A DNA stretch of 64,000 nucleotides from Psococerastis gibbosa (GCA_963971405.1 OZ020485.1:5828001-5892000), one strand, 5' to 3'; shown: positions 11,701 to 22,507, numbered from the stretch's first letter. The notes: generated by a model from the sequence alone, not told the origin. Program-made: numbers and translations.

Positions 11701-14700
11701 GAAGCCTGGATATCTAGGTTAGAAAAATAGAGGTAAATTACGTAGGCCCACAGTCCACAGCTGTTGTCAGTTGATAAATTTAACTCCTATATATGTTATA
11801 GTTTCTATTGAGGGAAAAACTAGCTGATACTATGAAGAGTACAAAAATCATGTTTGGGGTCGCTGTTGCCCCTTACACTGTCGTTGTCGCATCAAAAATT
11901 TATACCTCAACGTTGTTCGTCCCTACAGCGTTTATGAACGATATTTACTCTAAAGAAGGACCGCCAGAAATTGTAATTTACCAGTGCTTCTCCGTTGTTT
12001 TATTGAACACGACGTAAGTTTTAAAATTAATAGGCCAATAGAATACAATGTCATCAATTGTTGGATTTTGCACGAACTTCAGTAGGAAATAGCCTAGATA
12101 ATCTTGTTTCAGGAAAAAATAAAATGCTACTAAAATTGCTGTATATAAAAGCAACCGGTTTCGGCACTAGGCACTATATAGCTGTCCGGTTACAGATATA
12201 CAAATATCATTGAAACATATACCTACGTATCATTATTATACGCTTTTCATTTTCATAGTTTGAAAGTAATTCAGAACTCCATTCCACAGCTTCTAGATAT
12301 ATTCTACATATAACTCCCTAGTGAATTTAATATTCTGATGCACATAATTAATTTGTAGTTCTGAACTAAATCTTTAACTATAATACAGTAAGGCGGCTAT
12401 TCCATCTGTCAATAATCCGTCATTTGTGCATCAAAAATTGATGAGATGTTTGTTTTAAGGAGACTATTATGTAGATACTTAACTTATATATTATAAATTA
12501 AGCTATAATATATGGTAGAGGCTTATTATTGATGCACAAATGACGGGTTATTGACAGATGGAGTAGCCGCCTAATGTCGTCGACATTGTTTCAGTTTGAT
12601 TGCATACGAAGCATTTCTGATTTTGATGATTAAATTACTTTTGGTTGAACTCGAATATCTAAATACTGCGCTGGATAGAATACTTTCTCAAATTTCTCAT
12701 CAGAATGGTATGTATAGCCTATATTTTAACTGAAGCTAGCTCAATTCCTACAAACATCAATTTACAACTGATAAAAGTTCCGTCTGTCATTATTAATCAG
12801 GTAGCCTAGTGTACTATCGAACGAAGTTTGGACACAGGCCCACCGCTGTATATACAGTATATCAGTAGGGCCTATATACAATGTGTAGGCTACATAAGAT
12901 CCATCAGAAACGTTCTCCTAGACTGAAGAGATTTCATTCCAAATTTAATCAGTAAATAAGGTTGATATATATTGTATGATATCTGGCTAGAACTGCTATA
13001 GGAGATACAGTATATATACTACTCACTGCTGTAGACCCATTCACATATGGGCTACTCATTGTTAAAATTTTCTTCGTATAGTCTTACAAAAAAATTAAAT
13101 TAAAAACACAACCGGTTTCGGCTCACACGTACGCCATCGTCAAGTGCGATTGAAAAAAGGTAAACAAAAGGTATGCAAGCTAAAACAAAATAAAATAAAA
13201 CTCATTGTCAGGATAATACACAGCATCGCATAAAGTAAATAATTTAAATTGAACAATTAAACATTAACCAATGGAAGCGCCAACAAGGGGGAACTACTTA
13301 AAAAGGTTATGTCATTAAGTAACGTTTTGTTTTTAACCATAGCTTCCCTAATCTCAATGGTTTCTAAATTATCAAGAAGTTTCCCCTTGTTGGCTACATG
13401 TAAGATCTTAAAATTATCGAAATCACAGGCATGGTTGTGGGTGTTTATATGTTGGGCTAAGGCGGACTGAGTGTCGGGTTTTCCTACCCCCCGTCTATGC
13501 TCCGCTATTCTTTCTTTAAACCCTCTCCCAGTTTGTCCAATTTATAAACTACCACAATCATTACAGTCTAGTTGATAAACCCCTGACTTCCTCCCTTTCT
13601 CCAATTTAGGTTTACAATTAATCAATTGCTTACCCAACGAGTCCACAGAATAAAATGACACATTATTAACGACCCTATCTCCAATCCAAGAGGCCAACTC
13701 CAAACTAATCCTACCAAGATATGGTAACTTAACGTACCCTTTATCTGGTTCAGAAGTCTGGCTTGCTCCATAGACTAAAGAGAGGGTTAACTTATTCCTG
13801 TGTTTCCTTAAAATATTTTTTACAAGACTCACAGGATAATATTCGATAATTTTAAGATCTTACATGTAGCCAACAAGGGGAAACTTCTTGATAATTTAGA
13901 AACCATTGAGATTAGGGAAGCTATGGTTAAAAACAAAACGTTACTTAATGACATAACCTTTTTAAGTAGTTCCCCCTTGTTGGCGCTTCCATTGGTTAAT
14001 GTTTAATTGTTCAATTTAAATTATTTACTTTATGCGATGCTCTGTATTATCCTGACAATGAGTTTTATTTTATTTTGTTTTAGCTTGCATAGGCCTACCT
14101 TTTGTTTACCTTTTTTCAATCGCACTTGACGATGGCGTGAGCCGAAACAGGTTGTGTTTTTAATTTAATTTTATTGTAAGACTATACAAAGTAAATTTTA
14201 ACAATAAGTGACAGCAAGTTTTACAAAGTTACTAAGGAGACTATTATGTTTACATATGGGCTATACGGGTACCTAGTTATAGGTAAATGATGAATATAGT
14301 TTATTATATAGCCTAGTAATTAATTTTACAGTGGCAGAGTTTTAAAAAACTAGACTTGGGAAATGTCTTCGTAACGTGCGTTGGGAAGTACGTACGTACA
14401 TATTTCAAAAGATATCTCTCGCAAAACCTACGCTAGTGCTTAGTTTTCGGAAACCCGAGCACTAGCAGCCCGGATTGAGCGTTAAATTTAAATCAATTTA
14501 TTGCAATATTATTATTATTCTCAAGTGGACTTTATTTTTGCACCAACCCATTTGCTCTTATCACGGATTACTGTGTTGAAATCGCCTTTGTGCACCAAAA
14601 ACTAGTCATTAGCCTAATTAGATTAGTTCTCTTTTCAGATTTTGAGATGGATCTATTAAGAGAACAACTCGCCCAATGGATCCAACACCATGGCTCAGTT

Positions 14701-17700
14701 ACTAGGTACAATAATATTTTTCCTTTCGTGGTTTCGGCGATGAACAGTAAATTATGTACACATATGGCTCTGTACTCATCTGCCCAGCAGGGGCGGATCC
14801 AGCCCATTTAGGGGGGTAGTTGTGGGGCAAAATAGGAAAAACCTGTGTAGTATCCATTAAATCAGAGCGTAATAAATGAATTCACAATAAATTTACCATA
14901 TTTGGGGGTCAGCTACCCCCCCCCCCCCCCTATCTATCGGCAATGTTACAAGTTGAAGGCGCATGTAGGCTTATTCCGCTTATTATGGTATTTTAAAGTT
15001 TCAGCCACAATCTAAAGAATCTGTTTTCGCCTCTTGTCGGAGGACAGTACATTTTCTTGATAATTATAATGTGTGGATTGTTATACTGCTCAGCATCGGT
15101 AAGTAAAAGTATTAAAACTACCACCTAAAACATATGCGAGCAAAGGTAGGTACCTATTTTTATTAAATATTAATAGGACTTGATTATAAAGTCTGACTAG
15201 GCCTATATACAGCTAGGCTAATGTATGTATAGTGGCGGGGGGGGGGGGGGGGGGTGACCTCAGAGATCCATTGTTCACATCGATACCAATAAATGCGCGC
15301 CTAAATTTTGAAAAATTATTCCTTAAAACCTGATAACTATTTTAATTTTTTTACATACCGTAGACTACCTACTATGCACCAAAACAAATATATAGGCATT
15401 TGCCGGTTGCCTATTGGTAAATCGACCAGTGACCGTACCTGTACTACAGGTAGTACCATCAAATTTGAATGAAACTTTTCTACAAATTTTGTTAAACTAT
15501 AAGTAGGTAGCCTAGTATTTGAAACTATTTTCAGGGTCGGTTGCCTGCAGAAAATGCAAGTTATTGCTACCTTACTGCAGTTGGCTTCACATTTTTGACA
15601 TTCCTTAGCTGCCGTCAAGGTGATAAAGTTGAAGAAGCGGTAAGTAGAATTCTTAGAGTCTGCGGACTCTGCCAGCTGCCTACATATTTCTAAAAAAGCT
15701 AGGTTAATTTTTGTTAGGGGGAAAATTAAGAAAGGAATGATTGAATGCACCATACGAAATACGAATCGTGTTAACGGGCAGAGGAGCCTTGTCGATCCAA
15801 AGTTTTGTAAATTGAAACCCCAGCTTTATGGACTATGGACGCTAATTGAAAATTAACTTCTTCCTTATCTATCGTACCTTGCTAGTACCCACTTCAGGGT
15901 GTCAAGGAACTCCCAAGTCATACATATATATAACAATTTCTTTAGAATTTGCACGATTTTTGCGTGGGCATGAGTTCAACAATGGGCCTTGTACCGATAA
16001 GAAACACTGTTTCCACAAGCTATGGCCAACGATTGAAAATTAACACAAGCGTTAATCGCGAACGCAACATAAAATTTACTGATTTAGAAATTAGTAAAAG
16101 TTTTATTTATGACATAGGGTATGCTACTAGCTGGGAAAAAGATGCCATCGACGTGGATATTATTGCCCATCGATATACAGAGAGCACTTCTTATAATTCA
16201 CAGAGTGTCTCAGAAACCCTTGTCCATACATGTAAAAGGTCACACTCCTCTCAACTCCAACACTTTTCGAAAGGTAAGTAGGAGCTTATTACAGCAATAT
16301 ACTGTGTAGATAATTTGCAATAGGAAAGCAAGGCTAATTTTGAACTCTGAGTTTTTTATGCGACACCAAAAAGTTTTCCCGTAGAAAATTGGCAGCCTGC
16401 TGAAATTTAATATTTTTTTATTTAAATAACTGAATGAATGAATGAATCGTACGTAATATATTGAATATAGAAAAAAACAATTTAAACACAATAATTGTAA
16501 GGCCACACTGGTGGACCTAACTAAGCAAGTTATTAAAGATTTGGCTCATTTAAGCCTGAGTGTTCAAAATGTTTTGTAAACAAGAAATTATCGTAATTTT
16601 TGGACGAAATTAATTAATTGCTCGTTCCACAGTCACAAAGATATAAAAGGGAACAGATGAAAAAATCTTAAAAAATACGAGCTTTCTGTGAAAGCTGTCC
16701 ATTTCCCTTACAGATTTACAACTGTGCTACAAAATGGGTTTTAGGCTCTTTATCCAATTTTTTTAAGGTAATAATATTTCAATTCAGAAAATATAAACTT
16801 CCTGCGATAACTTGGATTTTTTATGAGTTTTTTATCTGTTAACTTTGTTGTCTTTATATCTGTCGAATGAGCAATAAATTATTTTCGTCAAAAAAACAGC
16901 AAAATTTCTTGTTTACAAAACATTTTGAATACTCAGCCTTAAGTTGGAGAAGACTAGCCTACTTCATGCACCATATAATAGGGTATTTTTAATTTTTGAT
17001 TTTGTAATTTCTTCATAGTACAATATATTTTACGTGAAAATGTATTGTTTATAAATTATTATCATGTTTATGAGAAAGCTACGGTAAAAAAAATTAAAAA
17101 TACCCGATTACAAGATGCATGAAGTAGTATTGTACTACGTACTTAAATGAGCCAAACCTTTAATACCGGTACCTTGCTTAGTAAATAAAATATAAGAAGC
17201 ATTAAATTTCGGGCTGTCAATTTCATACGGGACGAACACTCGTAAGACCAGTAAACAAAGACAGTTCAGCAGTTTCTACTGCTGCAACAGGACAGTATAA
17301 GTTACCAGATGTAAAATTGGCATAGCATAAAAAAAATAGACATAGGCCTAACTATGCCCAAGTACCAGCAGGAGGCGCAATTTCATTATAATGGGTTAAT
17401 TGCTATGTCTATATGTCAGGAGATGTATAGAGTAGTGGTACGGACTCCGACTTTCACCCGAAAAGTTTTTCGTTCGAATCCTACACTTTATTCATTTTCT
17501 GGCCATGCTTCGGGGGGCATGTAAAGCAGGCCTAGAAAACGTACGAACTCTCCAATTCTGAATTCATATATTGGTAATTTCATGGGTTGGAACAAGCAAA
17601 CACGAATTTTGATTGTCTAGTAACACCAACTGATTATTCGTAATTTTTCTTTTAGCTGTTGCTGATGCAGTACAGATTCTACAGGTTTATGGCTGATATG

Positions 17701-17706
17701 CATTAG
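8725..17706 (+). CDS. Odorant receptor (insect 7tm_6 family), complete
   Basis: Ligand-binding subunit of an insect odorant-gated cation channel, expected to work with the Orco co-receptor in the dendrite membrane of sensory neurons. Nine exons: 8725-8881, 10561-10751, 11802-12013, 12595-12707, 14639-14705, 15005-15098, 15535-15639, 16118-16273, 17656-17706. All introns are GT-AG, phases are continuous, and the product is 381 aa, the usual family size. Several hydrophobic segments are visible, e.g. YCLLVNVVILIAF in exon 1 and FFLAFFLTFCSMCYLW in exon 2. Family-like motifs: LFSPLVGGQ (exon 6), GDKVEEA (exon 7), ALLIIHRVSQKPL and TPLNSNTF (exon 8). The last exon adds only 16 residues (LLLMQYRFYRFMADMH) and is the least certain. 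The ATG follows an acceptor-like TTACAG at 8706-8711, so a 5' UTR exon may exist. Introns 1-5 and 8 carry transposon insertions. Which receptor lineage it belongs to cannot be told from the sequence alone. Confidence 0.88.
9124..9345. mobile_element. Palindromic MITE, copy B
   Basis: About 222 bp in intron 1 of the odorant receptor. GGCTATTCCACCAACCTCG at the left pairs with CGAGGTCGGTGGAATAGCC at the right. The block GACGTGGTAGCAGACAT occurs in both orientations. The arm sequence between end and block (TTTTTCATAATGCATGTGC) is unrelated to that of the copies at 54592 and 59455, yet is complementary within this copy. Confidence 0.85.
9697..10370 (-). mobile_element. LINE 3' end, minus strand
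   Basis: The minus strand between about 10330 and 10060 encodes a non-LTR retrotransposon C-terminal segment: YKQLLDANNQSDLIQHD, RLGVGRNLQIPNHNTT and VPFYNSLPEFIKN. It ends in a (TTA)n-type tail near 9697-9713. It is 5'-truncated and sits in odorant-receptor intron 1. Confidence 0.7.
10752..11045. repeat. Foldback element next to a splice donor
   Basis: AGGCCTATATATGTGAATGG and GGTCATGGTGGTGAATCGGG at the left return inverted at the right (CCCGATTCACCACCATGACC, then a TAGGCCTA end). The loop contains a C-run and the GGAACGGCCTTGGGG motif. It begins within a few bases of the exon 2 donor (GT at 10752), so the donor context is partly formed by the element. Confidence 0.6.
11251..11391 (+). mobile_element. 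SINE family A, body and tail only
   Basis: Carries the family central domain (ATGCTTCGGAGGGCATGTAA), then the CTAGTTGAGTGTAAGAG and CTCCGCTAGG landmarks and a TTATTTATTT tail. The tRNA head is lost or degraded. It is in intron 2 of the odorant receptor. Confidence 0.7.
11440..11697 (+). mobile_element. LINE C-terminal fragment (GKIEG/GGRRTSWLK type), copy 1
   Basis: One frame reads YFGHVRSEKYRLL, IIQGKIEG, GGRRTSWLKSLRQWLG and RIAMMIAKHLNN, stop at 11695-11697. This is the C-terminal tail of an endonuclease/reverse-transcriptase LINE known from many insects. Upstream there are shifts and stops, so it is a dead 5'-truncated copy. A second fragment of the same lineage is at 18830-18972. Confidence 0.7.
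12392..12571. mobile_element. Palindromic MITE, copy C
   Basis: GGCGGCTATTCCATCTGTCA at the left, TGACAGATGGAGTAGCCGCC at the right, with TAA duplications at 12389-12391 and 12572-12574. The inner part resembles the centre of copy B in inverted orientation, but the outer arms are unrelated to B. It ends 23 bp before odorant-receptor exon 4. Confidence 0.85.
13088..13840 (-). mobile_element. Penelope-like element, GIY-YIG region, 5'-truncated
   Basis: On the minus strand an open frame from 13832 reads SGVYQLDCNDCG, then (after a TAA where the family has Tyr) IGQTGRGFKERIAEHRRG and SALAQHINTHNHACDF. This is the GIY-YIG endonuclease of Penelope-like retroelements, the nuclease that follows the reverse transcriptase. 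The stop replaces the Tyr of the YIG motif, so this copy is inactive. It runs on through the 3' coding end and a 3' UTR to a hammerhead-like motif at about 13148-13107. It is in odorant-receptor intron 4. Confidence 0.8.
13842..14170 (+). mobile_element. Second Penelope-like copy, head to head with the first
   Basis: About 325 bp that is the near-exact inverse of 13415-13088. Same 3' coding end (TTACATGTAGCCAACAAGGG), same UTR, same hammerhead-like end at about 14121-14158, on the plus strand. The two copies form an inverted repeat around the GIY-YIG portion, as seen for 5'-truncated Penelope insertions. Differences are few, suggesting one event or recent homogenisation. Confidence 0.8.
14788..14938. 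mobile_element. hAT-type MITE (CAGGGGCGGATCCAG), copy 1
   Basis: Starts CAGGGGCGGATCCAGCCCAT, has GGGGGGTAGTTG near the left and GTCAGCTACCCCC near the right, and shares AAAATAGGAAAAAC with the intact copy at 40417-40582. The right terminus has decayed, so no duplication is seen. It is in odorant-receptor intron 5 and fills half of it. Confidence 0.7.
16519..17183. repeat. Foldback element with nested palindromes
   Basis: Outer arms: ACTAAGCAAGTTATTAAAG at 16520 and TACCTTGCTTAGTA at about 17182. Inside are two further inverted pairs, one of about 35 bp arms (GTTCAAAATGTTTTGTAAAC and its complement near 16903-16937) and one between about 16955 and 17130 (TACTTCATGCA and complement). The right end recurs at about 54866-54945. 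It is in intron 8 of the odorant receptor. Class unknown. Confidence 0.65.
17425..17535 (+). mobile_element. SINE family A, 5' part
   Basis: tRNA-like head with A box (TAGAGTAGTGGTACGG) and a B-box-like GTTCGAATCC, joined to the family A centre (GGCCATGCTTCGGGGGGCAT). The 3' body is missing. Intron 8 of the odorant receptor. Confidence 0.7.
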
Positions 17707-17808
17707 CTAAACTAACATATCAGTTAAAATATTTTGGCGATGGCATAGAAGTGCATGTATGTAGGTACCTATAGTCTGCTTGCTACTTAAAAAGTAGGTA
17801 CGTAACAT

Positions 17809-17814
17809 AATAAA
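17809..17814 (+). promoter_or_regulatory. Candidate poly(A) signal of the odorant receptor
   Basis: AATAAA, 103 bp after the stop codon. Position is plausible; no transcript evidence is available. Confidence 0.4.
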
Positions 17815-17829
17815 CTATTCCTCTTTTTT

Positions 17830-18829
17830 CAAACCCAAATGAGGAGAGTGGCCATACGTAGGGTATGCAGTGGGAAAATTTGAACAGTTATTTTTTTTTA
17901 AACTTTATTTTACCAACTGAATCTTATTAAAGCCGTGTTTTTCTGATATGGCGGAACGCCCTTCTAGCACTAGGGTCCAACTGTAGGTAAATGCAATGAG
18001 ATGAAAATCAAATTGGCACTGCAGCCCGCCGCCATGTTTTATTCTATACCAATACATGCAACGGTTCGTCCGATTCCACTTTCCGCAGGTTTACCTGTGG
18101 GAGCGATGGCGTGAGGGGACGATGAGGCGTAACTTTAAAAATTCCATTTAAATTTTACACTAAATAATCAGAGTCGCTGACGTGGATTTACTGTAGGATT
18201 TAAATGTTAGCAAAATTAATATTCTCACTAATACACACTTGAATATTGTTCCAATACTTGATCCAATAGATACGGGTCCAAGTAAAATTGGAAAGTGTAA
18301 GATCTAAATTCAGACTCAAATCGTATATTTCATCATTTAAAAATTCCAAACATTTCTTCAATTGAGTGTGTAATCAGGGCCTATGGGCAACATCCTTTAA
18401 AAAGGAATGTTTTTCACTAAAATTAAAGTGTTCAACCAGATTGCACCTGTTTGCGTGGGCCTATACGACATCATAGGTCTTAGAGTCTGATTTGACAGAG
18501 TAGACTGCAAGAAAATGAATTTAGTAAAAAATATCAGCGGAATTTAATAGCAAAGAGTAAATGACTACCTACCTAACCTACTACGATACAAGCTTTCAAA
18601 TGATTAACACACAAACATATCACAGTTTCCGATCGACTCGAATAATAATAATAATTATTAGGCTCGTTTTCAATAAGTGAGATACCCAAATATTGTCGTA
18701 AAATCAACATGACCAAATTTATCTTCCAAGTTAATAAATTTAATTTGCCGGTGCTGGAAGAAATTGTAACCTTCTCCGGATTTTTGGAAGATCAAAGACG
18801 TAACTACACGTGTTATAATAATAAACGTA
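17830..18829. other. Intergenic, no feature seen
   Basis: AT-rich intergenic sequence downstream of the odorant receptor with a short (AAT)n stretch near 18644. No exon or recognisable repeat terminus found. Confidence 0.45.
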
Positions 18830-18972
18830 TGCAGGTAAAAGAAGAACATCCTGGTTTAAAAACCTGAGGCGGTGGTTTGGCAAGAGCACGACTTTCTTTT
18901 CAGAGCAGCAGGCTCCAATGTCCAAATTGCCATGATGATCTCCAATTTTCGATAGAAGAGACATTTAAAGAA
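18830..18972 (+). mobile_element. LINE C-terminal fragment, copy 2
   Basis: RRTSWFKNLRRWFGKSTTFF in one frame continues as a diverged QIAMMISNFR in another. Same LINE tail as 11440-11697, with a frameshift. Short, dead fragment. Confidence 0.6.
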
Positions 18973-19194
18973 GACCTATAAAAATGGCCTTTAAATACTC
19001 CTCCACCCAGCGACCGACCTTTGAGATAATTTTAAACTCAAATTATGTTTATAAACGATTTCAAATGTTTTAAAAATAATCGCATTATTATTAGGTAACT
19101 GACACACTGAACTCGAGCCATTACTACATTCCAGATACACAATTAATGAGGCCGCGTTCGAATATCTGGCCGTTAGTTACTTGACAGACATAAT

Positions 19195-19380
19195 CGGCTT
19201 CGGTGGCAAGGTGGTAGCGTGCTTGTACTTGTGCGAGTCTCTACACACCTTGCGATCGGAGACGTGCCGTAACTTGACACAAGTACCTGTTAGGTTACTT
19301 AGTGAGGCGACAACAGAGGTCAATCGGATACATTCATTAAATTGTTTGTATGCGATTAACCGTTTTAAGAAAAAAAAAAC
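19195..19380 (+). mobile_element. SINE family C, copy 1
   Basis: Head with an A-box-like TGGCAAGGTGGTAGCGTG, then GTGCGAGTCTCTACACACC and GCGATCGGAGACGTG (only a weak B-box resemblance), body ending CGGATACATTCATTAAATTG and TATGCGATTA, then an A-rich tail. Further copies at 19684, 26731, 37190 and 38535 support a retroposon family. The tRNA origin is inferred. Confidence 0.65.
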
Positions 19381-19683
19381 GGGGGGGGGGGGCGGAGTTA
19401 TTAATAGGAAGCTGTACGTTGACATTGGCCACAGCAAAATAGATTGGTTTATTTTATTTTTTTAATATAATTTAATACTTAAGTTATAAAGATTTGGTCT
19501 CGTCAATGGGTAGAGGAATATTTCATATATCATGTTATTAGGGGGTTTTGAATTTTTTTTTTATAATTTTCCATGAACTTGATAATTGTGTAAATTTTTG
19601 TAGCCTATCAGTTTCACGGAATAACCCCTCCGCCAAAACTAAAAATATCCTCGTAATACTATGTAAGAAATAGTCCTCTAACA

Positions 19684-19868
19684 ATGGCCCTCGATGGCAT
19701 AGTGGTAGCTTGTTCGTACTCGTGCGAGTCTCTACACACCATGCGATTGGAAACCTGTCGTAACTCAACACAGGTATTACCTACAGAGCTGGCTAAAGAG
19801 GTTATTCGGATACATTCATTGAATTTTTGGTATGCGAATAATTTTTTAATAAAAAATAATAATAATAA
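19684..19868 (+). mobile_element. SINE family C, copy 2
   Basis: Same structure as 19195-19380: CGATGGCATAGTGGTAGC head, CTCTACACACCATGCGAT, CGGATACATTCATTGAATT, and a tail of A-rich (AAT)n. Both copies lie within 700 bp in the same orientation, but the sequence between them is not duplicated, so they are separate insertions. Confidence 0.65.
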
Positions 19869-19899
19869 ATTGACGCGACCAAATCTTTATTACTTCAAT

Positions 19900-21251
19900 A
19901 TTTAATCAAATAAAAAATATAAACCTACCTAGGTATTTTCGGGTGATCCAGGAGTGGCCATGTCGATGACCAGATTCCACTTAAGCCTCCCGCGCCCATG
20001 AAATTGGGCTGCATTATGGCGATGATCTCTATATAGCCACCAAATAAACAAGCTGTCTATATTAGAACTGACTCTTAGGGTAAGTTGAGAAATGCCATTG
20101 AAATCATGGCTCTACTTGGGCAACTTGAAACTTTTTAAGAGAGCGATTTCTAATTAATTTGTACATAATTGACGACCGAGTCTTTTTGAAGAAATTCATC
20201 AATTCCTCCTTCTGCAGCTGCGAAGATATGAAAACGGTTAGTTGAAAAATTCTTTAAAAATGCAGGCTTTCACTCGACTGAATTACTACTGCTAATTAAA
20301 TTAGTAAAAAGGACATTATCGTGTTTTTTTTCGAGTAATAATACTTCTTAGGCGATAAAATGTTTATTAGTGGGAAAGCTTGTATTTTTTATGAATTTTT
20401 TTTATATCATGTTCATATCTTTGCCGCTGCAGAACGAGTTATTAACTTATTTTGTCAAAAATACTCGGTCTTTTCATATGTACAAAATATTTGGAAACTA
20501 TTACGTTGCTATAGAAATTCGACACATGCTCTTCAACAATATCCTTTTTACATACATATGTATTTATCAAGGTCTACTACTAATTCAGTGGTACAATATA
20601 TACAGTCAATTTTAAAGTTAAGCCTATACATTAAAAATCGCAGGACAAGAACTTATCCTCCGATATTATCAAACGGTTACCGCACCAACAATTCAAAAGT
20701 AGGAGAGACCAGAACTAGGCGAATTTCTATTACCGTAAGTACAATAAAATTTCATTTAATCGCTGTTTCTTGCATGACGATAAACAAAGATGCCATTTGT
20801 AATTTGGTAAGATTTATTTCAGTTTAGGCATGAAAACAAGAACAGCGATTGCTTGCATTTAATTGCCTCACAAAGAGTTACTGCACCATGTTACATTGTA
20901 TTGTATTTGTAGTACTTTCGGATGGCTAAGATATTTAGCTGCACAAATGATAAGGCTAACTAACCTATGCTGTCCTTAGTTTGCACACCCAAAATAACGT
21001 CTTATAAACAGTGATTAGATGATGGGACAATCAAGCAAACGAAATTATGACATACTCAAGAGTTCATCAGTGGGACTATTCATTTAATGCCCATGAAGTG
21101 ACGAGAGATTGCCTGCACAAGAACATCACTAAGAATTAAGACCATATTATTTCATAACTTCAAATTTTTCTTAAATCAGCATTAGGATTACATACTACAG
21201 GCTACGTAGCCTACCATTTTTTCAGTAAAGTCTAAAGGTCATCAAATAGGC
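19900..21251. other. Intergenic with diffuse foldback-like repeat, no gene
   Basis: Around 20150-20480 the sequence resembles parts of the foldback element at 16519-17183 and of 22900-23000 and 24890-24990 (a shared AAGCTTGTATTTTTTATGAA). Edges cannot be placed. The 155-codon open frame at 20360-20827 has no domain or composition that supports a gene. Confidence 0.4.
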
Positions 21252-21577
21252 CAGAGGTTCCCAACCTGTGGTACGTGTACCACTAGGTGGTACGCTGAAG
21301 GCTCCCAGGTGGTACGCTGCAAATCTCAAGAAATATATTTATGTGAAACCGGATTCTCTGAACTGCTAAACACAAAAAACAAATATCGGAGCAGACTATT
21401 GGTTGAAGAAGACTTAAGGGTGAAAATGTCTTCACTCACTAGTAACTGTTGCAGTTAGTACATTATGGGTATTAAGTTTATTAAAGGTTAATACGACTCT
21501 GAAAGGTTGAATAAAAATTGTGGTAAGCGGCGATTTTCGAAACTCTTCAGGTGGTACACAAAAATTGGGAACCTCTG
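21252..21577. mobile_element. hAT-type MITE (CAGAGGTTCCCAACC)
   Basis: 326 bp, starting CAGAGGTTCCCAACCTGTGG and ending ATTGGGAACCTCTG, flanked by exact 8-bp duplications AAATAGGC (21244-21251, 21578-21585). The ends match the element at 41396-41656. Non-autonomous; no transposase frame. Confidence 0.85.
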
Positions 21578-22345
21578 AAATAGGCTTTAACTGTCTACAT
21601 GTTTTAACATTTGAATACAATAAGTTATACTCGTTCAATGTTCAACAGCTAAAAACTATCCAGTATTTAATGCGAATAAATTTCTTATTGTCCAAATTGG
21701 TTTGACCAGGCTTTATTTCCGATACGTAGCTTGATGGGAAGAAGAGGTTGTAGCGGACACCCCTTATCGCAGAATTCAACAAAACCTGGTGTAACATATA
21801 TAATTTGAGAAATTTTAGTTTTTGTACCGCTCAAAGCTATGAACTACTTGCGCAATTTCGCCTCTATTGATGGATGGCCTAATTTCATCAAGTTCAAAAT
21901 ATTTTGACATCACGAGTGAATAAACATTAAATTAAAAAAACGCTGACAATTCTTAAATAATTATACATCCTTTTACGGAGGAAGAAATAATTACTTTCCT
22001 TTTGTTTCCTGTAACAAAATTTTGGCCTGTGGCACTAAGACCTTATCATCGATCTAACTACCTTAACTTTGTACTTTACAATTAAAAGCCACAATTTTTA
22101 GGGAGTCGAAAAGATTTCAAAATCAGGCGTAGTGATTAAGACCATCAGTGGTTGTTTCATGTAGGATGGGTTAGGTAGTACAGTAATCTATATTGATAAT
22201 AAGTTCATGTATTCCCCAATTGTTTAAAAATGACTCAAATATAGCATTCAATCAATTATTGTAAAATAGGAATGCGGGAAACAAATTAATATCGTTTTAA
22301 TATCAATTAATAACACAAGGACGGGGAAGATGTATTCCAAACTAA

Positions 22346-22507
22346 GGCGGGTATTCCATATACGTCAATCGTCAACGAAAAATTGAAAAATGACGTTTTA
22401 GCAGACATTAAAGACATACTAAAAATTCTGCTACCACGTCAATTTACGTCATTTTGACGTCATTTTTCAATTTTTCGTTGACGATTGACGTATATGGAAT
22501 ACCCGTC
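22346..22507. mobile_element. Palindromic MITE, copy D
   Basis: GGCGGGTATTCCATATACG at the left, CGTATATGGAATACCCGTC at the right, TAA before and TTA after. Centre GACGTTTTAGCAGACATT with CTGCTACCACGTC opposite. Nearly identical arms occur in copy E (26799), so D and E are sister copies. Confidence 0.85.

Noticed and set aside
15337-15753. 138-codon open frame on the minus strand
   Set aside because: It is antisense to odorant-receptor exon 7 (15535-15639) and its flanking introns, with no family motif.
15949-16281. 110-codon frame covering odorant-receptor exon 8
   Set aside because: The other frame, from the acceptor at 16117, matches the receptor family and continues exon 7 in phase.
20360-20827. 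155-codon open frame, the longest in the 18-23 kb region
   Set aside because: AT-rich composition, no domain, and overlap with foldback-like repeat sequence.
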